From an uncultured Clostridia bacterium (GTDB lineage Bacteria; Bacillota; Clostridia; Lachnospirales; Lachnospiraceae), in assembly GCA_948472945.1 (NCBI GenBank), contig CAOKVX010000002.1, positions 62,001-126,000 on the forward strand: a stretch of 64,000 nt of DNA, in the 5' to 3' direction. Of this stretch, positions 20,193 to 30,365 are shown piece by piece (within the stretch, counting starts at the first letter, position 1; each line of letters begins with the position of its first letter). A model generated the notes under the pieces. That model worked only from the letters and a program-made list of their open reading frames with translations. It was not told the origin of the DNA and ran no database searches. The translations under genes and the position numbers were made by a program.

Positions 20193-21410
20193 TTATTTCC
20201 AACTGTAATCCGGCTCTATTTTAATATATTTGTATTTTGTTTTAATTGAGTTTTTTGATGTCTGTGCTATAAACTTGTATTTACTTCCTTTTTTATTCTT
20301 TCCGTATACATTATATTTTGTCCGAATATTCTTATCAGTCACGCTCCATTTTTTCTTTGCCTTTTTATACTTATACGTTTTTTCTGTTGTTTTGGACTTA
20401 TCCCATGAATATACGTAAGAATTATTCTTCTTCGTACCCGTCACTCTCTTCACTTTTTCTACAACTTTAATTTTATGGGAAATCTTTTCTTTTTTTGCCC
20501 AGGAAATACATTTTGCACCGGGCACGGTATACAATATACCATACTTAATACTTCCGAACGTATCGACACCGTCGACTCCGGATTCCACTTTCGTTTTTTT
20601 TCCATTGACAATCAGTGATTTTACTTCATTGTTAATACTGTCAACGTCTTTGAACGATATAAGCTTCACGTTTTCATCCGATACTATCTTTTTAATATTC
20701 GAACCGAATATCGCGCTGCCTATCCTTACCGGTCCGTTTCCTCCCGAAGCAATACGGATAATATCTATCTCCCCTTCAAAAACTGATTTGCCAAGATATG
20801 AACCGTTTACTTTTATATCTTTAAGCGAAGTACATCCCAGAAATGCCTCTGTTTGAACCATTGTCCCGGACGGAAGTTCAATATTGTTAAGAGACGTGCA
20901 GTTAATAAATGCTCCGGGATGTATATGTATTATGCTTTCCGGAAACGACACTTTTTCAAGCTTATTAAAGTCAGAACAAGCGCCTATTCCAATTTCCCTA
21001 ACTCCTTCAGGTATTATAAGTTCCTTAATATTGTCTTTACATGTCCCCTTAAGCCGCAAAAATGAATAGACAATTTCATCTAGATTAAGATATCCGTTAT
21101 ATCCAATACGTACAACCTTATATCCGTCTATCGTTTCAGGAATGGCAAGCTTTGTCTCAGAAGTATTAATACCTCTTATTTCTATTTCTCTCTGCGTTTC
21201 ATCAATAATTCGGTATACGAAAATACCTGATGTAATAAACTTGGATTCATCCATATATTCTGCCTGCTCAAAACTGCCGGACTGCCCGCTATTAATTGTT
21301 GGCGTTGATGTCGGAAATACATCCTCCGCCATGCAGTCAGCTTTTCGACTCCAGAATACTGTTATTAAGAACATAAAACTTAATACAATACATATATTAT
21401 TTCTTTTCAT
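20193..21410 (-). CDS. Secreted BspA-type leucine-rich-repeat protein
   Basis: 405 residues: signal peptide (IVLSFMFLITVFW), a low-complexity stretch, about six LRR_5/BspA-like repeats (about 85-290; for example IKELIIPEGVREIGIGAC and LEKVSFPESIIHIHPGAFINC, then SLNNIELPSGTMVQTEAFLGC), and a C-terminal Lys/Tyr-rich module (about 310-405, YVYSWDKSKTTEKTYKYKKAKKKWS). BspA-like proteins mediate surface binding to other cells or matrices in anaerobes, so an adhesive role is possible. The same C-terminal module occurs in the remnant at 29518-29907. GGAGG lies 8 nt before the ATG. Confidence 0.85.
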   Translation of the reverse strand: MKRNNICIVLSFMFLITVFWSRKADCMAEDVFPTSTPTINSGQSGSFEQAEYMDESKFITSGIFVYRIIDETQREIEIRGINTSETKLAIPETIDGYKVVRIGYNGYLNLDEIVYSFLRLKGTCKDNIKELIIPEGVREIGIGACSDFNKLEKVSFPESIIHIHPGAFINCTSLNNIELPSGTMVQTEAFLGCTSLKDIKVNGSYLGKSVFEGEIDIIRIASGGNGPVRIGSAIFGSNIKKIVSDENVKLISFKDVDSINNEVKSLIVNGKKTKVESGVDGVDTFGSIKYGILYTVPGAKCISWAKKEKISHKIKVVEKVKRVTGTKKNNSYVYSWDKSKTTEKTYKYKKAKKKWSVTDKNIRTKYNVYGKNKKGSKYKFIAQTSKNSIKTKYKYIKIEPDYSWK

Positions 21411-21445
21411 ATTACATTCCTCCCCAAAAAATTATTTTGAAATTT

Positions 21446-21720
21446 TTACATATAACCTTTATGACGAACCGTATTCATATTAATACTACCACCAAATATA
21501 ATGGATTGATGTGCATACATTGCGCTTAAATCCACAATTATACGGTGCTTCATTTTCTCTCCAATATAAACCGAATAATATTTGTCACCAGAATAACTTA
21601 ATGGGTCTAAACTCAGATTACTTCCTAATACCAAACGCCTTCTTGCAAGTTCATATAAAAAACATTTGATTTAAAATTTCATTCATATCATATTGTGCCT
21701 TTGCATGATAAGCTTTTTTA
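21446..21720 (-). pseudogene. Frameshifted remnant of an unidentified gene
   Basis: Two reading frames on the minus strand look protein-like and abut. A first segment reads AKKAYHAKAQYDMNEILNQM (about 21665-21720). A second frame reads YELARRRLVLGSNLSLDPLS and continues through YYSVYIGEKMKHRIIVDLSA to a stop at 21446. There is no ribosome site or intact start. I do not recognise the protein. Moderate hydrophilicity and continuity across the frame change suggest decay rather than chance, but evidence is thin. Confidence 0.35.
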
Positions 21721-21987
21721 GCCTATAATTTCATTTGATATCTTTCAAATATCTATATGATATTTAATAGTTGGTCTTTAATAAGCATCAATTCTATTAT
21801 TATTTATACTATAACATATTTTCACTTTACAAACAATTACTTTATGTAAAAAAGAGCTTATTATTATCAATTATTTCCTAATAACTAGCCAAATACCCTG
21901 TCAGGCAATACGGCAAATATTTATTTACATAAAAAGGTCATCAATCAGACTGTCCGACACCATTATAATTTGGGGCATTAGAGGTAA

Positions 21988-22104
21988 ATTAATAAATATT
22001 TCAAGTTTGACAAAACTGGTGTTATCACCCAAGGGAAAAATCTAAATGCAGAATGGGGTGCATATGTCAGAAGCAAAGAAATTCAAATAGAACAGCGGCA
22101 TTAG
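21988..22104 (+). pseudogene. Short C-terminal-looking gene fragment
   Basis: Thirty-eight codons, opening after TAA at 21985 and ending in TAG at 22102, with protein-like content (FKFDKTGVITQGKNLNAEWG then AYVRSKEIQIEQRH). There is no start codon or ribosome site. It may be the end of a lost gene. The interval 21721-21987 between the two remnants is AT-rich, with no recognisable gene. Not identified. Confidence 0.25.
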
Positions 22105-22122
22105 CTGTACGCCAATGCCGCT
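22094..22122 (-). terminator. Terminator-like hairpin after the GH59 gene
   Basis: AGCGGCATT and AATGCCGCT form a 9-bp stem with an 11-nt loop, placed 8 nt after the GH59 stop on the minus strand. The following TGTTCTATTTG is only moderately T-rich. Confidence 0.55.
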
Positions 22123-22129
22123 TTCAAAA

Positions 22130-25100
22130 TCAATTAACTTTCCCAGCCCTCTTCGGTTTTGAGTAGCTGCCCTTTACAGTTCCTTTCGGACTCTTTTTAT
22201 ATGCGCATATCTTGTAATAGTATCTCTTTTTGCCCTTTTTGTCTGTGTATTTTGTTACGCTGCCTTTCTTAATATTGGCAATCTTTTTGTAGCCTTTCTT
22301 TTTTTGGGCCGAACGCATTATAATATATCCTTCCGCCTTTGATACTTTCTTCCACTTTATAACAGTTTTCTTTCCTTTTCTCTTCACACTCTTTATAGTC
22401 GGAGCTTTAGGCTTTTTAACCGTGTTGTTATTAGGATTTGATACAGCCGGACTAGTTATCTGAGGCTGCTGCGAGCCTGTGCCCGGATTATACTGCTGAG
22501 TATCAGATTGAACTGTCACTTCACACGAAGCAGCTTTCTTACTTCCGTCGCAAGATGCAGCATATATCACAGCCTTTCCCGGAGCTTTCGCAGTCACCGC
22601 TCCCGTAACGCCGTCTACAACGGCAATGTTTTCGTCGCTGCTATAATATCTTATCGTACGGCAAGTGGCTGTGTCAGGTCCGGCAACCGCGCTGAGTGAC
22701 GCGCTCTGCCCCGGTTTCATCGTAAGCGCGCCCATATTCATCACGACAGAGCTGACATTGACAGGTATGTTGCCCACAGGCATAACTGCGTCAAGTACAA
22801 ACGTACCGGATTTCAGCGTAACCTTAACTGTATGTTTACCACTTTTCTCTCTGTTAAGTCCTGACGTTACGTATGACGCGCAGTGATAACCTGATGTCCC
22901 GGCCGCAGCGCCCGCGTCAAACATTTTGCCGTCAACCTCAATGTCCAAAACCGACTGTGAATCATTTTTACCGATTAGCATGAAGCCGTCAGACTCAATA
23001 TCAAATGTAAATGAAGCCCCGGCTGACGACGACTTACTTGTTGAGCGGTACCAGTCATTACTGCTTCCGTTAGCCGCAATATCCCAAGCGCCCTCATATG
23101 ATATTTTGTCGGAAGCATTATCAATCAGCGCCTCGCCGTATGGTATAACATCAAGTATATTGTCTGAATCATTTGCCGATACCTTTGTCACCATAAGGTT
23201 ATCAAAATGAACCTCGTCCCATCCGTTAAATACTCTGATTCTTCCTGAAAGCTGTGCGTTATCGTCAGTGAATTCGTGTACCTGCACCCCGTCAATGTAC
23301 GCCGTTATGTGAGCTCCCCTTCCCTCAAGTCCAAGCCTGTATGTATCTGAGGCGGCAACCGTTCCACCGGCGATTCTCCTGCTTTCTTTCTGAAGCGTCC
23401 ACTCTCCGTTATATTTTATCTGAAGGCTGTACCCGCTTCCGGTGTAGGCAAGCCCGGTCTGTTCGCGAATCACAATTCCCGAATACCCGCCGTACGGCAT
23501 AGCTACGTCAATCTCCGCCTTATAATTCATCCATCTGTAATCTCCGATAACGGCATTTGGCGTATTATTCTGCCACTGGCTTACCGAAGAACCAAGGACA
23601 TGTTTCATCATGCCGTCCTCGACAACGTACGCACCGGAATAGTCGACAGTATATCTCGGCTCGTAACCTCTTTCCGCAAGATAATTTTCCGGATATCCCG
23701 AATAGTTGTAATCATCGGCATAGATCACTTCGGACGCCGTATCCTGTGCCGTACCGGATATGTTTGTGTCAAGAACAGGGTTGTATGATTCCTCTGGAAG
23801 TCTATCCGTATATTCACTGTTACCTTTACAATCAAGCGAAGTTACCGTCACTATCGAAAACGGCTCTATGTCAACCATATATTTTTCATCAACACACTCA
23901 ACGCCTCCCTTATACTGCATATAACTGTCAGTTGAAGACTGCCACATTTCAAGGGTCTTCCCCTTAGGAATATCCATGCCGTCAACGTCAATGGAATATG
24001 TAAGCTCCCTGTCACTGTTGTTTACTATTACCGTCGAGAAATTTTTCCTGTCAGGCGACGCCAGAGTCATATAGCTTGGCTCACCGTTCTCATTCGTAAG
24101 ATGCTCGGTCCCTGAAGAATTATTTCCCGAAGCCTCCTGTATAATCCTCCATATCCCTGCCGTATTGTCACTGTTCTCCCATCCGGTCTTGGCAAACTTC
24201 GTAAAGTGTGACAGACAGTATATTGACTCGTCATAATGTATATGGCCCGACCAAGGCTCCCTTGCGCTCAAAAGCTCCTTATGGTCATACTGTGACCCCT
24301 CGTAAAACGATCCGATTGCGGGCTGGAATATATAATGAGACCTTCTAGAATAAACTGCGCTTTTAATCATACAGTCGCACATTGCAAGCGGGCTCTGATA
24401 TCCTCCGATAGTTCCCGCACCGTAAGCAGTAGTTTTATTTTTCTGGTATTCAGAATAGCTGAAACTGCCGCATCCCTCGCTGTACCACACTTCCTTGTCG
24501 TCGATATCCGCCATATTAATATAGTCCGGAGTCGACTGCGCCGTACCGGTAGTGTAGTGCAGTCCGATTGCGTCAACCGCATTGTAAAGCTCCTCGTCTT
24601 TCCTCATATCAGGAACTATATTCAGCGAAATATATTCATCCGAGGCAACTATTTTCATCTCACGGTAAGCTTTTATCGCTTTCTCATCCATATAATCCGG
24701 AAATTCGTCCTCAGTCTCAACCCGGTCTGCAAACCATTTAATAAAGTCCACGTCCGGGTCGCCTGTCTCATTTTTATCAGGGTTTACATAATCGAGTATA
24801 TAACCGTATTTTTCATATGCATCATAAATAGTTTCTCTGTACCACCTGTACATCGCCTCATAACCTTTGCCTGTACGGTCATTGTTCCAATACTGCTGTA
24901 CCCACGACGGCATCTCCCATCTGAGAATGCTTACCTTTACATTACTGTTAACCTTTTTTGCATCAGCCGCAAGAATAAATCCGGGGCTCCTTGAAGCATC
25001 GGCCTCCTCGTCCTCATACCGCATCGTACACGAGTCGGCTCCGGTAGAGTTATTGCCGTCGTTTCCCATCTCAATCTTAACATGGTTCATTAGAGGATGC

Positions 25101-25381
25101 GCCCCCCCAAACAGCACCTTTAGCATCTCACCGTATGCGTATGGACTCTCATACTTATAATCAATCAAAAGATTACTCGTACTGTTCGCACTGAGAACAC
25201 CAAACCCCTTGTACGTAAGCCCGTTAACATTATCTGCCGCGCGCTCCACATCCTGACCGTCGATAGTAACTTCAACCACCTCATTACCTCCCGCCGCCTT
25301 AACGCGGTCGCTTACCAATGTATGCGGAAGAATCATCGAAAAAATAAGCGCTCCGCATACAAATTTTGATAATTTCCTCAT
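22130..25381 (-). CDS. Secreted GH59-type beta-galactosidase with LamG-like, Ig-like and FN3-like modules
   Basis: 1083 residues from ATG 25381, which has GGAGG 8 nt upstream; the ATG at 25396 abuts that site and is rejected. After a signal peptide, residues about 35-420 match family GH59 (galactocerebrosidase-like retaining beta-galactosidases): YKGFGVLSANSTSNLL, acid/base Glu205 in NPDKNE and nucleophile Glu302 in VWYSEGCGS. Then follow a beta-sandwich (about 430-540), a LamG/concanavalin-like module (about 560-750), a further beta-domain (about 770-890), a BIG2-like Ig domain (about 895-980) and a Lys-rich FN3-like tail. Bacterial GH59 substrates are plant or host beta-galactosides, so extracellular galactan trimming is likely. 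It stands alone. Confidence 0.85.
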   Translation of the reverse strand: MRKLSKFVCGALIFSMILPHTLVSDRVKAAGGNEVVEVTIDGQDVERAADNVNGLTYKGFGVLSANSTSNLLIDYKYESPYAYGEMLKVLFGGAHPLMNHVKIEMGNDGNNSTGADSCTMRYEDEEADASRSPGFILAADAKKVNSNVKVSILRWEMPSWVQQYWNNDRTGKGYEAMYRWYRETIYDAYEKYGYILDYVNPDKNETGDPDVDFIKWFADRVETEDEFPDYMDEKAIKAYREMKIVASDEYISLNIVPDMRKDEELYNAVDAIGLHYTTGTAQSTPDYINMADIDDKEVWYSEGCGSFSYSEYQKNKTTAYGAGTIGGYQSPLAMCDCMIKSAVYSRRSHYIFQPAIGSFYEGSQYDHKELLSAREPWSGHIHYDESIYCLSHFTKFAKTGWENSDNTAGIWRIIQEASGNNSSGTEHLTNENGEPSYMTLASPDRKNFSTVIVNNSDRELTYSIDVDGMDIPKGKTLEMWQSSTDSYMQYKGGVECVDEKYMVDIEPFSIVTVTSLDCKGNSEYTDRLPEESYNPVLDTNISGTAQDTASEVIYADDYNYSGYPENYLAERGYEPRYTVDYSGAYVVEDGMMKHVLGSSVSQWQNNTPNAVIGDYRWMNYKAEIDVAMPYGGYSGIVIREQTGLAYTGSGYSLQIKYNGEWTLQKESRRIAGGTVAASDTYRLGLEGRGAHITAYIDGVQVHEFTDDNAQLSGRIRVFNGWDEVHFDNLMVTKVSANDSDNILDVIPYGEALIDNASDKISYEGAWDIAANGSSNDWYRSTSKSSSAGASFTFDIESDGFMLIGKNDSQSVLDIEVDGKMFDAGAAAGTSGYHCASYVTSGLNREKSGKHTVKVTLKSGTFVLDAVMPVGNIPVNVSSVVMNMGALTMKPGQSASLSAVAGPDTATCRTIRYYSSDENIAVVDGVTGAVTAKAPGKAVIYAASCDGSKKAASCEVTVQSDTQQYNPGTGSQQPQITSPAVSNPNNNTVKKPKAPTIKSVKRKGKKTVIKWKKVSKAEGYIIMRSAQKKKGYKKIANIKKGSVTKYTDKKGKKRYYYKICAYKKSPKGTVKGSYSKPKRAGKVN

Positions 25382-25628
25382 AACAACATCCTCCAATTTC
25401 GTCCGGGTTTAGAATATTAATTCCCATGATTTTTAATTACGTCTCATTCTTATATGTCTCATTATTTTCATTAATCATATAAATAACCCACAGTTTAATA
25501 TTAAAAAAATTATATCAGACGCACAATATTCTCTCTATGATTATTTGTTACCGTTGCAAGTCTTTTGGGGAAATATTTTATCGTACGCCAAGGCATATTT
25601 CCTATGTATTATCTCTTTTATGAACTAT
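25382..25628. other. Intergenic region upstream of GH59, no gene seen
   Basis: AT-rich sequence carrying the GH59 ribosome site and presumably its promoter. No open frame with a ribosome site, RNA motif or clear operator was found on either strand. A terminator follows at 25629. Confidence 0.5.
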
Positions 25629-25673
25629 AAAGCCCTGATATGTGACAAATATACATGCGCATATCAGGGCTTT
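25629..25673 (-). terminator. Terminator downstream of the TrpB2 gene
   Basis: A 14-bp perfect stem (AAAGCCCTGATATG and its complement) with a 17-nt loop lies 47 nt after the stop of the trpB-like gene. On the minus strand it is followed by a short A/T-rich tract (ATAGTTC). Confidence 0.6.
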
Positions 25674-25719
25674 CATTATAATTTGTTTATAAATAAATTA
25701 TACTAATCCCATTTTTATC

Positions 25720-27090
25720 CTAATCCACTTTCGGCAGATTACTCAGGCTTCTCTCAAGCTCCTCGTCTGTCGGGATGTAGTCGGCCATATCACCGTCGTT
25801 AAATTTCTGGTATGCGACCATGTCAAAATAACCCGTTCCGGTAAGACCAAATACAATATTCTTTGCCTCGCCCGTCTCTTTGCACTTTAACGCCTCGTCT
25901 ATGGCAACCCTTATCGCATGGCTACTCTCCGGCGCCGGAAGTATTCCCTCAACCTTCGCAAATTGCTGAGCCGCATCAAATACTTCTGTCTGCCCCACGC
26001 TTCTCGCCGATATTATTCCATCGTCATAAAGTTGCGATACTATGGAGCTCATACCGTGATACCTGAGTCCTCCGGCATGGTTTGCAGAAGGCATGAAACC
26101 GCTGCCCAGAGTATACATCTTTGAAAGAGGACACACCTTTCCTGTGTCGCAGAAATCATACGCATACTTTCCTCGTGTAAGACTCGGACACGAAGCCGGC
26201 TCAACCGCAACTATTTCATAGTCGGCCTCTCCTCTAAGCATCTCGCCCACAAACGGTGAAATAAGCCCTCCAAGATTGGAGCCTCCGCCCGCACATCCTA
26301 TAATCATATCGGCTTTTATACCGTATTTGTCAAGCGCCGCCTTTGTCTCAAGACCTATAATGGATTGGTGCAAAAGAACCTGTGACAGAACAGAACCCAG
26401 AACATACCTGTATCCTTCACACGAGGTTGCCGCCTCAACAGCCTCCGATATAGCGCATCCGAGGCTTCCCGTCGTTCCCGGAAACTCCTCGTTAATTTTT
26501 TTACCAATTTCTGTAGTCATAGACGGCGACGGTGTAACATTGGCCCCGTACGTCCTCATAACTTCTCTTCGGAAAGGCTTTTGCTCATAGGAAACTTTTA
26601 CCATATAAACTCTGCAGTCAAGGTCAAAATAAGAACAAGCCATTGAAAGTGCAGTTCCCCACTGGCCTGCGCCCGTCTCCGTCGTAACTCCTTTAAGTCC
26701 CTGCTGCTTAGCATAGTACGCCTGCGCAATAGCAGAATTGAGCTTGTGGCTGCCCGATGTATTATTTCCCTCGAACTTATAATAAATATGCGCCGGGGTG
26801 TCAAGCTTTTTCTCAAGACAATACGCGCGCACAAGCGGCGACGGCCTGTACATTTTATAAAAATCCCTTATCTCCTTAGGAATCTCAAACAGCGCCGTGG
26901 TATCGTCCAGTTCCTGCCTTGCCAGTTCTTCACAAAATACCGGGGACAGCTCCTCCACCGTCACAGGTTTTAAAGTAGCCGGATTCAGTATAGGGGCCGG
27001 CTTATTTTTCATATCAGCCCTGACGTTGTACCACTCTTTCGGCATCTCATGTTCTTCAAGATATATTTTATAAGGTATTTCTTTATTCAT
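25720..27090 (-). CDS. trpB2: Tryptophan synthase beta-like enzyme, TrpB2 type
   Basis: 456-residue PLP enzyme that joins indole and serine to make tryptophan. The long N-terminus (about 70 residues before the conserved YRPSPLVRA) and overall length mark the TrpB2 group, not the ~395-residue TrpB1 that pairs with TrpA. The PLP lysine is Lys116 in GSHKLNSA and the catalytic Glu138 is in TETGAGQWG. GCAGGGSNLGG is the phosphate-binding loop. No trpA or other trp gene is nearby, consistent with TrpB2 acting alone, often as indole salvage. GGAGG is 8 nt before the ATG. It ends at the hairpin at 25629-25673. Confidence 0.92.
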   Translation of the reverse strand: MNKEIPYKIYLEEHEMPKEWYNVRADMKNKPAPILNPATLKPVTVEELSPVFCEELARQELDDTTALFEIPKEIRDFYKMYRPSPLVRAYCLEKKLDTPAHIYYKFEGNNTSGSHKLNSAIAQAYYAKQQGLKGVTTETGAGQWGTALSMACSYFDLDCRVYMVKVSYEQKPFRREVMRTYGANVTPSPSMTTEIGKKINEEFPGTTGSLGCAISEAVEAATSCEGYRYVLGSVLSQVLLHQSIIGLETKAALDKYGIKADMIIGCAGGGSNLGGLISPFVGEMLRGEADYEIVAVEPASCPSLTRGKYAYDFCDTGKVCPLSKMYTLGSGFMPSANHAGGLRYHGMSSIVSQLYDDGIISARSVGQTEVFDAAQQFAKVEGILPAPESSHAIRVAIDEALKCKETGEAKNIVFGLTGTGYFDMVAYQKFNDGDMADYIPTDEELERSLSNLPKVD

Positions 27091-27250
27091 ACTTCAGTCC
27101 TCCATGGCAATATTTCTAATTACAAATTCTTTAAAACATTATAATTATACATAATAGCACAACTTGATATATATGTATACCTATTTTTACCTTTGTTGTT
27201 ATTTATAACCTCATAAATTGAATATAAGCATTATATACTATAAACCTCAT

Positions 27251-29128
27251 TTACACACTCACCATATCCAAAAGGTTTTCTGTAATTGCCGCCATGTCAG
27301 AAGATGCCTCCTTGGTATCGTGAGAAATCTGCACATTTTCCTCAACAACATCCGAAATCTTTCCAAGCTGGCTTACAGCAAGCTCAACAATATCCACATT
27401 TTTCTTTACCATACCGGTAATAGCCTCGACATCACGCCTCGACTGTTCAATATTTTCGACTACTTCACCGAACGTGTCCGCGGTCTGTCTGGTAATCTTC
27501 TGTCCCTCCCTCACCGCAAGCATAGAGTTCGTAATAAGCTCGTTGGTTTCGTTTGCAGCCTGTGAGCTTCTCGCGGCAAGCTCGCCTACCTGCGCGGCAA
27601 CTACGGCAAATCCCTTTCCGGTGTCGCCGGCCCTCGCAGCCTCAATCGACGCATTTAATGACAGTAGGTTAGTCTGTTCAGCGATAGAATTTATTTCGAC
27701 AATTATTTTTTCAATTTCCATTGACATGTCGCTTATTTTTTGCATCGAATCCTGTAACAGAGACATCTGTGACTGGGTTTTAACTATCTTCTCAGTTGTA
27801 GCTCCGGTTGCGGCATTTATATCTGTTGACGCGCTCACACTGTTGTTCAACTCACAGGTAAGCTGCTCCATAATTTGTTTCAAATCTAATACAGCCTGCT
27901 CCTGCTTTTCCGTACCGTGATATATACTGTCGGCATTTTCCAAAGTTTTACCGGACACATCGCCAAGCTCGCTGCAAGCGCTCTTGACATTTTGTATAAG
28001 ATTCCTATTATTCTCAACATCAGCCTCTTGCTTCTTCAGCAGGTTTTCATTTTCCCTGATGCTTTGGCAAATGCTTTCGACCATTTTGTTAATGCTCTCC
28101 GAAAGCTGTTCAAATTCAGCATTTCCTCTCTCATTTACAGTAATGCCAAAGTCGCCCTCCGCTATCTTCTTCGTAGAGTTTGTGATATTGTTTATTCCCT
28201 TAACCATCTTGTTGTCAACCATTCGGTTAATCATTACGAGCAGTACGCCGAAAATCAGCAGCATGCTGAACGAAACCATCAATGTCTGGCTGCGGCGTGC
28301 GGAGTAGTATTCAGAAGCAGGCAGAAATGTTCCAATTACCGTATCCCCATCCTCCTCTGCATAATAGTAACCGGTCTTTCCGTCTATTTTAACCTTTCCA
28401 TTCCCCGAAAAACTATCCGGAAAACCAACATCCGACGCCGGCTTGCCAATCAGTTCTGCGTTCGGATGAGCAAGCATCAGTCCGCTTTCTTTATCAATCG
28501 CATAGATATATCCGTTTGTTCCAAAATCAATATTGTTTAGTACTACAGAAATGTCAGTTCCGGCAAGAATTTCCTCAAGCACCTCAGGCCGCACTCCCAC
28601 CTGAACCAGTCCCTTAGCGTCAGTTCTCGCTACGCCGATATACTGCATTATGATTCCCTCAGCCACATTTACCTGCGGCTCCTGCACAATCTCTTTCGAC
28701 GGGTCGTCGACAATTTCCATAAAAGCGTTCGACTGCTCTCCGCTCTTCATATCGAAACCAACGTACGATTCGATTGAACTACTCGTAATTATACCATTCT
28801 CGTCAATAATATGTACCTCATTTACCATGAGTTTATCTTTGATTTCCTCGAGTCTCTGCCGGGTATAGGCAATAGACGGATCCACCGCAAGCATGTCTGC
28901 AAACGCACGCACCTTTGCCAGATTATTCTGTCCGAGATTTTCCGTAAGCTGCGCTATTGTCTTTTCATTGTCTGCAAGCTTTTCCCTGACATCTGCAAGC
29001 TTACTGCGGCTCAAAGACATGTTGCTATACTTGTTTGTAAATGTCTGCAATACAAATACAGCGGCAATAGTAACCGTCAGCGCTGCAATCATATATACAA
29101 ATAATCTCTTTGTGAATATTTTTTTCAT
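27251..29128 (-). CDS. Methyl-accepting chemotaxis protein with extracellular Cache-type sensor
   Basis: 625 residues from ATG 29128 (AAAGGA 9 nt upstream; the upstream ATG lacks a ribosome site). Transmembrane helix near 8-30, a double-Cache-like extracellular sensor (about 35-270; repeated motifs such as [20 protein letters not shown] and [16 protein letters not shown]), a second helix near 275-297, HAMP, then the cytosolic signalling domain. The CheA/CheW-contact tip is intact ([20 protein letters not shown]). Ligand unknown; Cache sensors commonly bind amino or organic acids. It implies a motile cell, though no flagellar or che gene lies in the window. The upstream leader carries stacked hairpins. 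Confidence 0.92.
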   Translation of the reverse strand: MKKIFTKRLFVYMIAALTVTIAAVFVLQTFTNKYSNMSLSRSKLADVREKLADNEKTIAQLTENLGQNNLAKVRAFADMLAVDPSIAYTRQRLEEIKDKLMVNEVHIIDENGIITSSSIESYVGFDMKSGEQSNAFMEIVDDPSKEIVQEPQVNVAEGIIMQYIGVARTDAKGLVQVGVRPEVLEEILAGTDISVVLNNIDFGTNGYIYAIDKESGLMLAHPNAELIGKPASDVGFPDSFSGNGKVKIDGKTGYYYAEEDGDTVIGTFLPASEYYSARRSQTLMVSFSMLLIFGVLLVMINRMVDNKMVKGINNITNSTKKIAEGDFGITVNERGNAEFEQLSESINKMVESICQSIRENENLLKKQEADVENNRNLIQNVKSACSELGDVSGKTLENADSIYHGTEKQEQAVLDLKQIMEQLTCELNNSVSASTDINAATGATTEKIVKTQSQMSLLQDSMQKISDMSMEIEKIIVEINSIAEQTNLLSLNASIEAARAGDTGKGFAVVAAQVGELAARSSQAANETNELITNSMLAVREGQKITRQTADTFGEVVENIEQSRRDVEAITGMVKKNVDIVELAVSQLGKISDVVEENVQISHDTKEASSDMAAITENLLDMVSV

Positions 29129-29426
29129 AAACCCATATCCTTTCTTTTTTTCTCGCTTACACATCGACGCTAAGCGCAGGTGACGCCTGTTAAGGATGAA
29201 TCAACCCTTAACGCGGATGCCGCATGATTCAAATATACTGTCCTTTTGAGCAAAAAAATGACAACTTTATATATTAATTTTTTTAATATATTTTTTATTA
29301 TAACAGAACAATATATTTTTAAAAGAATATTTAATAATTTTTATGCAATTTTCAATATTTTATCAACATTATTGAAGCAAAACGAAATACATATAAATTC
29401 CCTCTTAATATATCTGTTACATATAT
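29129..29426 (-). other. Structured leader and AT-rich gap upstream of the chemoreceptor
   Basis: Between 29180 and 29225 the minus strand can form several short stems: GCGG/CCGC (3-nt loop) and GTTAAGG/CCTTAAC (10-nt loop). This G/C-rich patch is unlike the surrounding AT-rich DNA, and no known riboswitch class fits. Bases 29240-29426 are very AT-rich with no gene seen. Confidence 0.35.
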
Positions 29427-29459
29427 AAAAGCTACCGCAAATATATTGCGCCAGCTTTT
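29427..29459 (-). terminator. Terminator-like hairpin after the LRR remnant
   Basis: AAAAGCT and AGCTTTT close an imperfect stem around a CGCAA/TTGCG inner pair; on the minus strand it runs into TTTTATATAT. Its sequence is strikingly like the hairpin at 30361-30393. Confidence 0.5.
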
Positions 29460-29517
29460 ATTATTATCATATAATTTAAGAAAACATTCTTTTCAACATA
29501 TTTAACGGACAGTTCTG

Positions 29518-29907
29518 CTACTCCGTTAACACACATCTCACTTTAACTTTTACTTTTTTGGATGTTGTCCATGTATTATTCTTAGTCTTTTTAATTTTAA
29601 CATACTTCTTACTTTTTCCGGACTTTGCTTTGATCTCATATTTGCATTTAAGCGGTTTATCTGTTTTCTTCCATTCCTGATTTTCTTTATCATACCTGTA
29701 TATTCGCTTTTTAGGTTTTATTTTCTTCCAACTGTACAGGCATTTTCCGCCTTTCTTTTTAACGGTTATCTTATTAACCGACGGAATGTTGTTATACGTA
29801 TAATTAATTTTTTGCGCTTTACAGTATTTCATCGCTTTAGATGCTTTTACCGTTACAACAATATTTTCAAGTTCTCGATTACAGGAGAGCTCCGTATTTT
29901 TGTCCAG
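29518..29907 (-). pseudogene. 3' remnant of a BspA-type LRR protein
   Basis: The open frame begins right after a TGA at 29908-29910 without a ribosome site. It encodes the last part of an LRR_5 repeat (NRELENIVVTVKASKAMKYC) followed by a ~75-residue Lys/Tyr-rich module (YSWKKIKPKKRIYRYDKENQ). That module resembles the C-terminus of the LRR protein at 20193-21410. Signal peptide and the other repeats are missing. An internal ATG at 29832 would give 104 residues but cuts the repeat. Most simply a truncated relic of a duplicated LRR gene. Confidence 0.6.
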
Positions 29908-30199
29908 TCAGAGCAAGCATACCTGCGTTGATTAGTATATATTTTATAATGGAAATTCACAAAAACAAAGTTTTGCATTCTCCTATTAAATATTGTATTA
30001 AATGTACCATTTTTTTCTTTAATAGTCAATCAATTTCCATGAATTTATTGTCAAATAAAACAAAATTTTGATATCTTTAGTTTTTTATAACATATAAAAT
30101 ATAGATGGACGATTGAAACCTGAAAAAAGAATATTAACATGCTTTGTCATCCTCTGATGCATAATATCTGCCGCTACAAAAACTTGCTTTTATTGTTAA

Positions 30200-30365
30200 G
30201 TCAAATACCCCGCAGCAAGCTACGGGGCATGTCTTAGTTTCTTTTTAGCAAGTTCGACACAAGGGGCGGGGTATTTGACCCTCGCGGCGTCTACACTCCG
30301 TTTCGGTCAGCGCTAAATAGCCATGCTTGCATGGCTGCTTGGCTCGTTGCTCGCGGGAATAAAAG
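30200..30365. repeat. Dispersed palindromic repeat, copy A
   Basis: About 165 bp closely matching 37049-37203. It holds a 14-bp perfect inverted repeat (GTCAAATACCCCGC with its complement ending in TATTTGAC), an inner hairpin ACCCCG...CGGGG, the shared block TTCTTTTTAGCAAGTTCG, and a common right end GCGGGAATAAAAG. CTTTTATT just before the left arm mirrors AATAAAAG at the right end, a possible terminal inverted repeat in this copy only. No coding capacity. The rest of the gap between the LRR remnant and the MATE gene (29908-30455) shows no gene. Confidence 0.7.

Noticed and set aside
24335-24994. 219-codon plus-strand frame within GH59
   Set aside because: Lies wholly antisense to the catalytic domain of a well-supported GH59 gene, with no ribosome site or recognisable domain.
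27917-28540. 207-codon plus-strand frame inside the chemoreceptor gene
   Set aside because: Antisense shadow of the HAMP and sensor region; no start signal.
29241-29428. 60-codon plus-strand frame in the gap after the chemoreceptor leader
   Set aside because: Ile/Phe/Asn-rich sequence typical of AT-rich noncoding DNA, with no ribosome site.
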